Shown: positions 43,901-53,295, counted from the first letter of the stretch. The stretch: DNA of 64,000 bases from Dysgonomonas sp. Marseille-P4361 (GCF_900343125.1 NZ_OPYL01000003.1:1-64000); one strand, 5' to 3'. Numbers and translations are program-made. The notes: generated by a model from the letters alone, not told the origin.

Positions 43901-44875
43901 ACCCGTAGTGCATTTGAATAATAAGAAAATAAGTTACTCAATATCAAATAAATGACTATATTTAATTGTATCTCACGCAATTAAATAATATGAGCAACTT
44001 CCTTCGAAATTACAGAAAAATATTGGAAACATTACAACTGGTAGAGTCTAAAATGAACTTTTTGAATCAAATACGTAAACCTAAACTTTCAGATATTGAG
44101 TTGATTGCTATTGATTTAACTTCAGAATACATGAGTATTGATTCAAAGTATCAATTGTTTAGAACTTTACCTTTAGATTTGTCCGCCAAAATAGAACGCA
44201 GTGTTTATAATCGTAGAAAAAGAAAGTTATTTTTCTATCGAGATTCATTACGTAAGAAATTAGCAAATCAAATAGCAACACAGGACTATTTTATTGTAGA
44301 CAGTATGCCTTTAGAAGTATGTAAGCTAAGTAGAAGTTCTCGCTCCTGTGTTTGCAAGGAAGATTACCAAACTTCTCCAGATAAAGGCTATTGCGCCTCG
44401 CAAGATAATAACTATTATGGTTACAAACTACATGCAGTTTGTACTGTGGATGGAGTTTTCACTGATTTTGATTTGACTCAGGCTTCGATACATGACATTC
44501 ATTATCTCAAAAATATAAAACAACTGTATCAAAACTGTACTATACTAGGAGATAAAGGATACCTAAGTGTTGATTATCAGAGGGATTTATTCTCTTCAAA
44601 TCAAATTAGACTTGAAGTTCCCATGCGTAGAAATCAGCATGGATATAAACCTCAAGCCTATATCTTTCGAAAAGCAAGAAAACGCATCGAAACCCTGTTC
44701 TCTCAACTGTGTGACCAATTTATGATTCGTAGAAACTATGCCAAATCTTTTGATGGATTCAAGAATAGAATATTATCCAAAATAATGGCTCTAACAGTTA
44801 TACAACTCATTAACAAGTTAAACAACCGAAATATTAACAACTTAAAAATACGCATTGCCTAAATGCACTACGGGT
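43901..44875 (+). mobile_element. Complete IS982-family insertion sequence
   Basis: A 975-bp element is bounded by perfect 15-bp terminal inverted repeats ACCCGTAGTGCATTT (43901-43915) and AAATGCACTACGGGT (44861-44875), with a 7-bp target duplication. It carries one intact transposase gene. It inserted just upstream of the IS3-type orfA, because removing it joins the flanks with one copy of TATATTT. Confidence 0.95.
43990..44862 (+). CDS. IS982-family DDE transposase
   Basis: This protein of about 290 residues starts at the ATG at 43990; the in-frame TTG at 43966 is less likely. Catalytic motifs are I-V-D-S-M-P-L-E (first D), T-I-L-G-D-K-G-Y-L (second D) and A-R-K-R-I-E-T-L-F-S-Q (E), with the Y-Y-G-Y-K-L-H-A segment typical for IS982. 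The frame is intact and ends inside the right inverted repeat, so the element is probably still active. Confidence 0.93.
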   Translation: MSNFLRNYRKILETLQLVESKMNFLNQIRKPKLSDIELIAIDLTSEYMSIDSKYQLFRTLPLDLSAKIERSVYNRRKRKLFFYRDSLRKKLANQIATQDYFIVDSMPLEVCKLSRSSRSCVCKEDYQTSPDKGYCASQDNNYYGYKLHAVCTVDGVFTDFDLTQASIHDIHYLKNIKQLYQNCTILGDKGYLSVDYQRDLFSSNQIRLEVPMRRNQHGYKPQAYIFRKARKRIETLFSQLCDQFMIRRNYAKSFDGFKNRILSKIMALTVIQLINKLNNRNINNLKIRIA

Positions 44876-44905
44876 TATATTTATTCACTTTCAAAACCAA
44901 CGATT

Positions 44906-45283
44906 ATGGCAAAGAAAACAACAAGCAGTGGGGCAACTCAAGCACGTAGTACCACCGGTCAATTCATCAAAGAGATTCGTCGTAACACGTCAAAAGTCTA
45001 TAGCTCTGAGCAAAAGATCCTAATTGTGATGGAAGGTATGCGTGCAGAGCTATCCGTAGCAGAACTGTGTCGTAAGTATGGGATCTCTGCCCCTACTTAT
45101 TATAAATGGAATAAAGAGTTCATAGAAGCCGGTAAGAAGCGCTTATCGGGAGACGAGCTGCGAGAAGCTACCTCTGATGAAGTGAAGGAACTTAGGAAGG
45201 AAAATAGCCTGCTCAAGGAATCTCTGGCTGACTTGGTTATCCGCTACGATATCGTAAAAAAAAGCTTGGATCTGTTGGATTAA
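44906..45283 (+). CDS. IS3-family OrfA transposase subunit (remnant element)
   Basis: The ATG at 44906 gives 125 residues. A basic N-terminus is followed by an HTH (Y-S-S-E-Q-K-I-L-I, then L-C-R-K-Y-G-I-S-A-P-T-Y-Y-K-W) and a C-terminal leucine-zipper-like segment. This is the DNA-binding subunit of IS3-type elements. The partner OrfB begins 20 bp later but is cut off after 41 codons, so the element cannot transpose. Confidence 0.8.
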   Translation: MAKKTTSSGATQARSTTGQFIKEIRRNTSKVYSSEQKILIVMEGMRAELSVAELCRKYGISAPTYYKWNKEFIEAGKKRLSGDELREATSDEVKELRKENSLLKESLADLVIRYDIVKKSLDLLD

Positions 45284-45303
45284 GCACTAAATGGAAGAGA
45301 TAT

Positions 45304-45429
45304 ATGAGACTAACAGCAGAGGAAAAAGAGGAAGTGATCCGTTTAGTAATCAATAGTCCTGAAGGAGTGAATAAGTCTTTACGTTCTATGGGTATCCATA
45401 AGCGCACCTTCTACAAAACAACTTCATAA
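45304..45429 (+). pseudogene. Truncated IS3-family OrfB
   Basis: A 41-codon frame starts M-R-L-T-A-E-E-K-E-E-V-I and runs to K-R-T-F-Y-K-T-T-S before a stop. The beginning is the usual start of IS3-type OrfB, which normally continues after F-Y-K-W for more than 250 residues with the DDE domain. The break is at about 45417, where sequence of the conjugative-element remnant begins. The truncation marks a recombination or deletion junction. Confidence 0.75.
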
Positions 45430-45482
45430 CCGCATTTATAATCAAAAAATGATGTTTTTGAAGTTGCAAAGTAAAATTTCAA

Positions 45483-45514
45483 TTCTCCAATAAGCAGCAG
45501 AATTTCTCCAATAA
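45483..45514. repeat. Direct repeat TTCTCCAATAA, two copies 21 bp apart
   Basis: Copies lie at 45483-45493 and 45504-45514, two helical turns apart; a weaker third copy (ATTCTCCCAA) is near 45568. Role unknown: protein-binding iterons or chance. Confidence 0.35.
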
Positions 45515-45593
45515 TACCAAATCAAATCAGAAAACCAACTAATAATAAAAAAATAACAATCGCCCTAATTCTCCCAAAAAGAAAAGAAAAAAG

Positions 45594-45644
45594 CAATTCA
45601 ATTTTGCCACAAATTTATCACATTATTGTGGCAAAATTGAATTG
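45594..45644 (-). terminator. 19-bp perfect inverted repeat after the methylase/helicase gene
   Basis: CAATTCAATTTTGCCACAA (45594-45612) and its exact complement (45626-45644) have a 13-bp spacer and start 18 bp past the stop at 45662. Position suggests a transcript-end hairpin on the minus strand, though no T run follows. A site for plasmid-like processing cannot be excluded. Confidence 0.45.
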
Positions 45645-45661
45645 AACTATAAAGGAGATTA

Positions 45662-48600
45662 TCAGATCTTAAAGCCTTTTGAGCCCTCTTTCTTCTCCAC
45701 TTTCGGCGGACTACTGCCTACCGATGCAATAACAAGCCTGTCGCCCATAATTTCTTTTACGTCCTTTAGTGTACCCGGTATTTGTGCATTATTATTGCCG
45801 ACCGTTTCTTTTTTTGCAGGAATACCACCTACACCATTATCAAGGGTTGCGTTCTCCTGTCCCTCGCTTTCTTCAATGGGTTTAAGCGAGAGTTGGATTT
45901 CACGATCTAACTTTATCAGGTCGTCTTTTAGGATTTTCAAGTCCGGCTCTTTTCGCCAATTGCTTTCGACTACTTCTTTGAGTACCGGAATATCCTTTTC
46001 CAACTTCTGATTATCGGATTGGTATCTCTCCAATAATTTAGGCATGGTATCGAGCGCATTAAGGAAATTCTGTGCCGCCGTCTTCGGATCGGAAGCCATT
46101 ACCCCGTGATTGTAGTTATACAGAATGTCGCCCTCGCCTTTCACGAAGAAACGGTTTTGAATGACATCGAACCCGTCTTTGTTGGTGGTTTCGGACTTTA
46201 CCATTAAGTCAAAACCATACAGCGAGCCGATTTTCTCGTGCAATCCATAAGTACGGGCTTTCTCCGAAATTTCATTCAGCTTCAGCCCGACTTCTTTTGG
46301 GTTACTGCCCTGCAATCCGTCCAACTGAACTGGATTTAGGCGGGTAACTCCGTCCGGCTGATATTGGACACGGGAATTGAACGCTTCCACATCTTTGGAT
46401 ATACGACTGATAAATCCGTTATTCTTCTCCACGTCCGAGATAATGTTCTCCAATTTATAGCGTGATGAAGATTTGCCACGCATAAACGCCTGTCGTTCCG
46501 ATTCGAGCGAAGCAATCTTCTTTTCCAAACGTGCCTTTTCCAATAATTCGGTATTTCCGGATAGAATGGCCACGTATTCGGAAAAGTTCATACCATTCTT
46601 TTCGTCCATGCTTCCCTCGTCAATGGTGCGGCTACCCAATGAGTTGTTTTTCAGTTGACGAATGAAAAGCTGTTTGTTATGGAGTAACCCGAATTTATAA
46701 GCATCCAATGATTTCTCAACGGCATAGATAATCACATCGACTTTATTATCGGCATATAATTTTGCTACATCATTGCCTTTACGAATCCCTCTTCCGTCCC
46801 GCTGCTCCAAATCCGAAGGTCGCCACGGTGCGTCTAAATGATGAATGGCGACGCACCGTTTTTGAGCGTTTACACCCGTCCCTAACATTTCGGTAGAGCC
46901 AAACAGGACACGGATTTTGCCCTCATTCATATCCTTAATCATCGTTTTACGTGCTTTATCCGTTTTGGCTTCCTGAATAAAACGTATTTCGTGAGCAGGG
47001 ATTCCGTAGTCATCCATCAGTTTACGTTTTATTTCGGAGCAAGGATTCCATTCGCCCGGCTTGTAAGTGCCTAAATCGGAGAAAACAAACTGTGTAGCTT
47101 TATGATTGTCAAACTTCTTGTAATAGTCTGATACCATTTTAGCCACATGGGAAGCCTTGTTATCCACATGGTCGCCGTATTTGACCGGATCAATCAAGCG
47201 CATATCGAGCGACATTTTACGGGCATAGTCGGTAGCAATAAGCATCTTTGCCTTTTCTTCCTTTTCATTTAACGGCGCACGTCCCAATACTTCGCCTTTT
47301 CCTGTTTTGGCAAACTCTACCAGTTTTTTAATAAACTCCTGTTGGTCGGGCGTGGGCGGAATATTGTGCAGGATTTCATTTTTTACAGGTCGGTCGATAC
47401 CAATATCTTCCGCAGAACGATAGTCGGTTATTTCGGCATAAAATGCCGCTAATTCGGGTACTTTGATGAAATACCGGAAGCGTTCTTTTTGTACAATTTC
47501 ATTCGTTACCGAAAATTCATAGTCTATCGACTTTTTGGCGAAAATAGCTGCCCATGCGTCAAAGGTGGTAATACCCTGCCTCTCCAGTTCGTTTGGCCGG
47601 AGATACTTGAATAGCAAGTATAATTCCGTCAAACTGTTGGATATGGTTGTACCCGATAGAAAAGTCGCTCCCAAATCTTTTCCTGTCCTGTCCTGAATAG
47701 TTCGCAGGGCAAAAAGCATATTTAATGCCCGTTGCGAACCTTCGGCGTTACCCAGACCTGCAACACGGTCGTGTCGTGTTGTAAAGGTCAGGTTCTTAAA
47801 TCGGTGCGATTCATCCACATAGATATGGTCGATACCCATTAGTTTGAAATCTACCGTATCATCTTTGCGGTTCTCAATCTGATAGGCAACGTTTTCCAAT
47901 TTGGCTTCCAGATTTTGTTGCCTTTTGACTAAGCCTTTCTCCATTGCACGGGAAATTTCCTTTCCCGATGCTCGCAACACTTCCAAATTTTCTTCAACGC
48001 TATCAAGTTCCGCCTGTAATATCCGCTGCTGTATTTCGGGCGACTGGGGTATCATGCCGAACTGCTCGTGTGTCAGGATAATGGCATCCCAGTTGTTGTT
48101 CTTCATTTCGTTGAAGATCTTCGCCCGTTTTGCAGGGGTAAAATCTTCTTTGCCCGGATACAATACTTTCGCATTGGGGTAAGCCGTGCAGAAAGTTTGT
48201 GCAATTTCGTGTACATTGGCTTTCAGGGCAATGATAAGCGGTTTGTTTACCAGTCCCAATCGTTTTTTTTCATAGGCACTTACGCATATTATCAGCGTTT
48301 TACCGCTACCCACCTCGTGGTCGATTATGCCCCCGCCGTTCAACTTATCAAGCCAAACAGCATCTTTTTGGCTCTTATAAAGGTCAGGAATACCCAACCC
48401 TTTCAAGTCCAGTCCGGGAAACTCTTGGTGGCTTCCGTCATAGTCGGGACGGACGAAACAGTTGAATGTACGGTTGTACTTATTTGCCAATCGGTCTTTG
48501 AACTCCGGCGATTGTTCATTGAGCCATTCAGTAAAGCCGTTGCGTATCTCGTCAATCTTAGAGTTGGCAAGCTGTATGGATTCCGCATCACGTATCTTGA

Positions 48601-50809
48601 CCTCTTTAATTTCTCCGTCAATCAGCTTATTGACCTTCTTGGTAATATCGGGAGAGGTATTATGCAAGGCGTGTTTCATCAGGGCGATACCGTCAAACGT
48701 CCTGCTTTGGGATTTTACGGCATACTGATCCCATATCTTGACATTTTTACTATCGGCTTTGAGGGTATATTCATCACGGCTTTGAGCATAATGTATCGAC
48801 ACATTCGTGTCAAATAAATGGGAAGCATATTTGCTGTACATACCTGATGGAATCCACCGTTCGCCAAAATTGAAATCCAAATCTTCAAAAGGTATCGGAC
48901 GGGGCGTTGCTTCCTGAAGTGCTGTAAGCGATTCCTTTGCCGCTTCGTGATCGGGGTGGTTCTCTAAGTACCGTTCGACGTGTTCCGCTTTGGAGATTAC
49001 ATTGCCGCTTATGAATTTGTCTTTAATCTCATAAGAACCTATCATCGGATTGAAGAATACCTGCCCTTTCAGTTCATCGACAATTTCTTCTGCCGTATTT
49101 CCCGTGAGCTGCTCCATGTAATTGAGGTTTACCTGAGCATATTTATTCAGAGAAGCGACAAGGGCTTCCCGTGCGTTATCGGCATAGGTTATCTCGTTCG
49201 GATTGAAAGCAACCGGTTGTTGGAATATATCTGCTTTGACCGCTTTGCCATTTACATAGCGTTCGAGGGACAGTATTTCAGTTCCTCCGGCATCCATTTT
49301 AATAAGGCTTAGATTTTTTGCATCGTTTATGTTTCCGAAACGACGGGTAAAATCGTCATAGAGCCTGTTAAGCATTTCACGAAGTGCGGGGTTTGCTTCC
49401 AACCTTGTCGCTTCGTTGCTATACAGGTGGTGATAAGTGTCCCGTATCTCAATATAAAGGGATGCTTTCGCCTGCTGTGTTCCTGTGAGCTGAAGCGGAT
49501 GGAACATCGGCTGAAATCCGTCCAAATCACGCAAATATCCGATGCGATTATTTTCGTCCGTAACGAGTGAGCCTTCCCGATAGTGGGAGGGCATATCTTC
49601 CGCTTTATAATAAGGAACAGGTTTCATGCGCTGCTGCTGTTCCCGCTCAGCTTCTTCCCTTAGTCGTTCCAGTTGTTCCTCCCGACGGGCATCGAATACG
49701 GGATAGGCTTCGGTAGTTTCCTGTTGCAGCTTTTCCCGTTCTTGGGCGTTGTTGTGTGCCATTTCTTCCCGCCAGTCCATGAACGGCAACTCTTTGGATT
49801 GTTTAGCCTGTGCAGACTTACGTCCTCGTTTTTTAGGCTTTTTCACTTGGCTACGTTCTTCCTGTGTGAAGCCGAACAAGTCGTAGAGTGTAATTAACGG
49901 CTCCTGCGTTACAGACTGGGGTTTCGCCTCCGTAGTCGGCGTTTTCTTAATGGCAGGATCGTCCATATCGAAAAGAGTACCTCTAAAAGTATTTGGAACA
50001 GCCTGCTGTTGTGGAGTGGATTGTTTTTCTTCTTTTTCATCCTCTTTCCTTTCTGATTGTAAATCGGTAGCAGTTTCTTCCTTATTCTCCCAAAAGTTTT
50101 TATCGTCGGGAAACCAATGTTCTTCGACAGCTTGCCAAAAGGGATTAAGGTCGTCGGGATAGCGGGATTCTTCCTGCTGAATACTTTGTTCGGTATTTAT
50201 GGTTTGAGAGTGTATTTGTTGTGGTGCATTTAACCAATAGTGTTCCAAATCCAAATGTTGGTGAAAATCTTCTTTCAACATTTGCCGCAGGTCTTTGGCA
50301 ATTCCTTCAACTCCGTCTTTATGGGTAAATACAATCGCAGGTTTACCGTAAGGGTCGGTGTCAATCTTTGAACTTGTTTGCACCACTCTCGAAAAATCAC
50401 GAAACAGGTTATTGATAGAAATACCATTCGATAATTTCCTCGACTCGATAAAATCCTGCTGTCGCTGGCTCGGAGCAATATTTTTATTATTCCGTTGCAA
50501 TACGATTAAATCGCTTCCGACTTCCGTTCCCGCATGGTCGGAAAACAGGTTATTGGGCAGGCGGATAGCAGAAACAATATCACAGGTGTTCATCAGGTAT
50601 TCCCGTATCGGCTTGTTCTGTTCCGAGTTGAGAACTCCTTGTGAAGTAATAAAGGCGATTATCCCTCCCTCTCTGGCCGACATAACGCTTTTCACAAAGA
50701 AATAGTTGTGAATAGCTTGTGTAGACTGCTTGACGGCGGGTATTTCGTGATTGGAAAGTAAGGGATCGAACACGGAAACATCGCCAAAAGGGATATTGGA
50801 TGCAATCAC
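45662..50809 (-). CDS. Conjugative-element DNA methylase/SNF2 helicase protein, N-terminally truncated
   Basis: The open frame has 1715 residues from the first ATG. It begins almost exactly at the methylase catalytic motif (A-S-N-I-P-F-G-D, an N-x-P-F form of NPPF), so the upstream SAM-binding part is missing. Downstream are a glutamine-rich linker, an SNF2-type helicase (H-E-V-G-S-G-K-T near 843, V-D-E-S-H-R-F near 1000) and a C-terminal helicase half with L-D-A-P-W-R-P-S-D-L-E-Q-R-D-G-R-G. A coiled-coil tail ends the protein. Such proteins of about 1900-2000 residues are carried by Bacteroides conjugative transposons and phage-like elements, perhaps for protection of incoming DNA. The frame stays open only about 40 bp upstream, with the preceding gene fused into it out of frame, so a deletion removed the N-terminus. 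Confidence 0.8.
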   Translation of the reverse strand: MIASNIPFGDVSVFDPLLSNHEIPAVKQSTQAIHNYFFVKSVMSAREGGIIAFITSQGVLNSEQNKPIREYLMNTCDIVSAIRLPNNLFSDHAGTEVGSDLIVLQRNNKNIAPSQRQQDFIESRKLSNGISINNLFRDFSRVVQTSSKIDTDPYGKPAIVFTHKDGVEGIAKDLRQMLKEDFHQHLDLEHYWLNAPQQIHSQTINTEQSIQQEESRYPDDLNPFWQAVEEHWFPDDKNFWENKEETATDLQSERKEDEKEEKQSTPQQQAVPNTFRGTLFDMDDPAIKKTPTTEAKPQSVTQEPLITLYDLFGFTQEERSQVKKPKKRGRKSAQAKQSKELPFMDWREEMAHNNAQEREKLQQETTEAYPVFDARREEQLERLREEAEREQQQRMKPVPYYKAEDMPSHYREGSLVTDENNRIGYLRDLDGFQPMFHPLQLTGTQQAKASLYIEIRDTYHHLYSNEATRLEANPALREMLNRLYDDFTRRFGNINDAKNLSLIKMDAGGTEILSLERYVNGKAVKADIFQQPVAFNPNEITYADNAREALVASLNKYAQVNLNYMEQLTGNTAEEIVDELKGQVFFNPMIGSYEIKDKFISGNVISKAEHVERYLENHPDHEAAKESLTALQEATPRPIPFEDLDFNFGERWIPSGMYSKYASHLFDTNVSIHYAQSRDEYTLKADSKNVKIWDQYAVKSQSRTFDGIALMKHALHNTSPDITKKVNKLIDGEIKEVKIRDAESIQLANSKIDEIRNGFTEWLNEQSPEFKDRLANKYNRTFNCFVRPDYDGSHQEFPGLDLKGLGIPDLYKSQKDAVWLDKLNGGGIIDHEVGSGKTLIICVSAYEKKRLGLVNKPLIIALKANVHEIAQTFCTAYPNAKVLYPGKEDFTPAKRAKIFNEMKNNNWDAIILTHEQFGMIPQSPEIQQRILQAELDSVEENLEVLRASGKEISRAMEKGLVKRQQNLEAKLENVAYQIENRKDDTVDFKLMGIDHIYVDESHRFKNLTFTTRHDRVAGLGNAEGSQRALNMLFALRTIQDRTGKDLGATFLSGTTISNSLTELYLLFKYLRPNELERQGITTFDAWAAIFAKKSIDYEFSVTNEIVQKERFRYFIKVPELAAFYAEITDYRSAEDIGIDRPVKNEILHNIPPTPDQQEFIKKLVEFAKTGKGEVLGRAPLNEKEEKAKMLIATDYARKMSLDMRLIDPVKYGDHVDNKASHVAKMVSDYYKKFDNHKATQFVFSDLGTYKPGEWNPCSEIKRKLMDDYGIPAHEIRFIQEAKTDKARKTMIKDMNEGKIRVLFGSTEMLGTGVNAQKRCVAIHHLDAPWRPSDLEQRDGRGIRKGNDVAKLYADNKVDVIIYAVEKSLDAYKFGLLHNKQLFIRQLKNNSLGSRTIDEGSMDEKNGMNFSEYVAILSGNTELLEKARLEKKIASLESERQAFMRGKSSSRYKLENIISDVEKNNGFISRISKDVEAFNSRVQYQPDGVTRLNPVQLDGLQGSNPKEVGLKLNEISEKARTYGLHEKIGSLYGFDLMVKSETTNKDGFDVIQNRFFVKGEGDILYNYNHGVMASDPKTAAQNFLNALDTMPKLLERYQSDNQKLEKDIPVLKEVVESNWRKEPDLKILKDDLIKLDREIQLSLKPIEESEGQENATLDNGVGGIPAKKETVGNNNAQIPGTLKDVKEIMGDRLVIASVGSSPPKVEKKEGSKGFKI

Positions 50810-51228
50810 ATCGAAATGCTGTGAGTAGCGTCCAGTTGGGGTGTGAGTGCTATTTTCTTAGTTTTTTTGACTGGCTGTGTCATTTTCCTATATGCTTCGT
50901 CCTGTGCTTTCTGTATGGCATCTTGGCGAGCCTGTTCCTTTTCTTCCTCTGTCAGTTCTACAAAATGGTTTACAACTACATGAGCGTTACTCATTGGCAT
51001 ACCGATTTCGATATTATCTTTATCGTAAAAATGAACCGCCATGTTGTAAATTTCATCATCTGCAAAACCGTTGCAACCGCTTTTCTTTACTTCATTGAAA
51101 ATGTAAGTAATACAATCGTCAATGTTTTTTTCGGGTTTTGAGTATTGGAGTAAAAACAATACATCTGTCTCGGCTCGTTGGTCTAAGTATGCCTTTATCG
51201 TGTTTTTGAAGTGATTTGATGCTTTCAT
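50806..51228 (-). CDS. PcfK-like protein with out-of-frame tail
   Basis: This 140-residue protein has a PcfK-type N-terminal body (K-A-S-N-H-F-K-N-T-I, Y-S-K-P-E-K-N-I-D-D-C-I) and the basic helical stretch K-E-Q-A-R-Q-D-A-I near 110. The last roughly 12 residues look like the methylase sequence read in another frame, because the methylase frame (reading G-R-Y-S-Q-H-F-D-V-I) overlaps them. PcfK proteins belong to conjugation loci. The natural C-terminus was probably lost in the same deletion that truncated the methylase. Confidence 0.7.
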   Translation of the reverse strand: MKASNHFKNTIKAYLDQRAETDVLFLLQYSKPEKNIDDCITYIFNEVKKSGCNGFADDEIYNMAVHFYDKDNIEIGMPMSNAHVVVNHFVELTEEEKEQARQDAIQKAQDEAYRKMTQPVKKTKKIALTPQLDATHSISM

Positions 51229-51239
51229 ATCTGTTGATT

Positions 51240-51575
51240 TTATTTGTCTTCAATAATTTTATCTATTCTGCCGTATATCATGGCTCGTAAGCTTGTACGG
51301 TCTATTGCCTTGTATTCTTGATATTGTCCGTATTGCTTAACCACATACGTTTTTAGTATATCTGAGAAGTCGAAACGATAACCTTGTAATGGAATAGCAC
51401 TTTTGAAATAAGTGTTATGATTTACTTTTTCGGTTATCCAATTCTTTTCTTCTCTGGTCAGTTTCTCTCCTATATTCAATTTTTCACGAAGTAGATATGC
51501 TTTGGAGTTCTTCAACGTGTTTAATTCGGGCACATCCCATTTAACAAATTTGGTTGCTATCGCTGTTGTATTCAT
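51240..51575 (-). CDS. Hypothetical protein of conjugative elements
   Basis: This 111-residue soluble protein has charged segments (W-D-V-P-E-L-N-T-L-K, E-K-L-T-R-E-E-K-N-W-I) and no membrane helix. It was not recognised as a named family. It lies between PcfK-like and the 330-residue gene on the same strand and starts 11 bp before the former, so it belongs to the same operon. Similar small genes accompany PcfK in Bacteroides mobile elements. Confidence 0.55.
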   Translation of the reverse strand: MNTTAIATKFVKWDVPELNTLKNSKAYLLREKLNIGEKLTREEKNWITEKVNHNTYFKSAIPLQGYRFDFSDILKTYVVKQYGQYQEYKAIDRTSLRAMIYGRIDKIIEDK

Positions 51576-51624
51576 TTTCTTGCTGTATTTTTGGGGCAGA
51601 TAGGTTTCTGCCCCTTGTGAAATA

Positions 51625-52617
51625 TTAATCTACCCCGAAATAATACGCTAATCGCTGTTCTTGTGATTTCGGGAATATCCACCCCGCTAATTTCTGTCCG
51701 TTAAAAGTCAGTCGGGCGTTAAATCTTCCACCCATTGCCCGAAGTTCATCTTTGATTGACTTAGTATCTCCAAATACGGCTACTGCTTTGGCTGAGTATT
51801 CAACCATTGTACAAGCATCTTTACCTGATCCTGTCGGGTTGTTTGGTGGAGTTGTATTTGGTCTATTGATGTGTATATTGTCTTCACCCCCTGCGGTGTA
51901 GGAAAATTCTTCTATTGTACTTTCACGCTTATAAACAGGGCATTTTTCAATTATCCAACCGTGATACTTGCTTTCTCCTAAATAATAACCGTCCCCCATA
52001 GAGTATTTTTCTCTATGCTCGTAATCTTCGTTATACTCTTCTAAATAGGCGGTTTCTTCAAAGTTTGAAGCGTGTTTCCGCATTTCGGAAAAGATGTCTC
52101 TTTTGTGTTTGGAAAAGCCTAAAATAACAGTGCGTTGCGTACTGCTTGCGAAGTAATCCGTTTGGCTGTCGCTCTCGTCTTGTTTCAGCCGTGCCACAAT
52201 AACGGCTTGTGCATCATCGGGAAATATCTCGGCAAAACGTTTACGACCTATTGTTTTTACTTCTTCAACTCTTATCTTTTCCTTGTCTGCTTCATCCTGC
52301 TCTGCTTTCTTCTTTTGCTGTGCTTCCTGAAGAAGTATTGCTACCTCAAAAGCATCTATAAACTGAGGATTTTCGCTATCGTAATAGAATCCAATTCCGA
52401 ATTTTTCTTTTAATGGTCTGATAATATCGGCTGTGTGAAAATCTTTTGTGGTAAGGTTTATCAGTTTGTAGGTAATTCCCCACTGATTTTTTGTAATGTC
52501 GTACACTACATATTTATGATAACTGTAACCTTCCATTTGGATAACCTGATTGACTTCTACCACTTGTTTGGCTCTGTCAATTTCCTTATTTGCACCTAAT
52601 AAAAATACTTTGCTCAT
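51625..52617 (-). CDS. Mobile-element protein with C-terminal GGRFN/GWIF module
   Basis: This 330-residue protein was not identified as a named family. An alpha-helical, charged middle part (E-A-Q-Q-K-K-K-A-E-Q-D-E-A) is followed near 280-325 by a compact module A-V-A-V-F-G-D-T-K, R-A-M-G-G-R-F-N and L-A-G-W-I-F-P-K. I recall this module from many mobile-element and large-virus proteins, without a defined role. It is co-directional with the neighbours. Confidence 0.55.
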   Translation of the reverse strand: MSKVFLLGANKEIDRAKQVVEVNQVIQMEGYSYHKYVVYDITKNQWGITYKLINLTTKDFHTADIIRPLKEKFGIGFYYDSENPQFIDAFEVAILLQEAQQKKKAEQDEADKEKIRVEEVKTIGRKRFAEIFPDDAQAVIVARLKQDESDSQTDYFASSTQRTVILGFSKHKRDIFSEMRKHASNFEETAYLEEYNEDYEHREKYSMGDGYYLGESKYHGWIIEKCPVYKRESTIEEFSYTAGGEDNIHINRPNTTPPNNPTGSGKDACTMVEYSAKAVAVFGDTKSIKDELRAMGGRFNARLTFNGQKLAGWIFPKSQEQRLAYYFGVD

Positions 52618-52636
52618 AACTCTAAATTTTAATGGA

Positions 52637-52873
52637 TTACAAAAAGGTCAGAAGAATGAAAAGAAAGAGGATTATAGCACCTAAACCCACTATAACAGAG
52701 AGAATGCCCCGAAGAATGGGAAGAAATAAATACAAGCCAACCAATGCCCCTAAAAAACCAGTTCCCCACGCACAGAAGCCCAAAACCACTAAAGCGATTT
52801 TTACAACCAATTTTATGCTAATTGGAAGGTAGGCTGTCGGTCGTTGTTTCCTATTTTTTTCTATGCTTCTCAT
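52637..52873 (-). CDS. Small two-helix membrane protein
   Basis: This 78-residue protein has a basic N-terminus and two long hydrophobic segments (about 22-50 and 54-77). Family not recognised. It precedes the 330-residue gene by 19 bp on the same strand and so is probably part of the conjugative-element operon. Confidence 0.5.
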   Translation of the reverse strand: MRSIEKNRKQRPTAYLPISIKLVVKIALVVLGFCAWGTGFLGALVGLYLFLPILRGILSVIVGLGAIILFLFILLTFL

Positions 52874-53295
52874 AATTTCTGACTTTTTTTTTATGCCGTA
52901 TCGGAGCCGGTAAGGTGTGATCGAGTTTCAGATGCAAGGAGAAAGTAGTGTTTAGCCGAAGTCAAGTTTTTTGAGAACAAATACGCTCGCCTGAAGAATG
53001 AGGGAAAGAGGAAGATTTTTCACAAAACCGAAGGCTTGAACTTGCAAGCGGCGTTAAGAACACGGAAATACTTTCGCAACTGAACCGATTACTCCTTATC
53101 GCTTTCCGCATCGGTCAGGCGGAATGAGGAAGAAATTATAGTAAGAGAAGTATAGAGAAAAGGATATTTGATTGATATGCTTTGCGTTTATCATCATAAT
53201 ACGCAAGACTTTCCATATGAAAGGGAAAGTGATAAATACAATCAAGCCTGTATCCAATTAAGACACAGGCTTGATTTTGAGTTTGGTATTATTCT
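52874..53295. other. Intergenic region richer in G and C, with a terminator
   Basis: No gene is supported in about 420 bp. The sequence is less AT-rich than its surroundings, as in the conjugative-element genes. A perfect 12-bp hairpin near 53241-53277 is listed separately. Confidence 0.5.
53241..53277 (-). terminator. Hairpin after the lipoprotein gene
   Basis: AATCAAGCCTGT and ACAGGCTTGATT form a perfect 12-bp stem with a 13-nt loop, 18 bp past the stop of the minus-strand lipoprotein gene; GTATTTATC follows on that strand. Confidence 0.7.

Larger units (their letters stand above)
43894..44882. repeat. 7-bp target-site duplication around the IS982 element
   Basis: TATATTT occurs at 43894-43900 and again at 44876-44882, directly outside the two terminal inverted repeats. 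It marks a clean transposition event. Confidence 0.8.

Noticed and set aside
48068-48817. Long plus-strand frame of 249 codons opposite the helicase gene
   Set aside because: It lies entirely antisense to the helicase domain with clear motifs on the minus strand; typical shadow frame.
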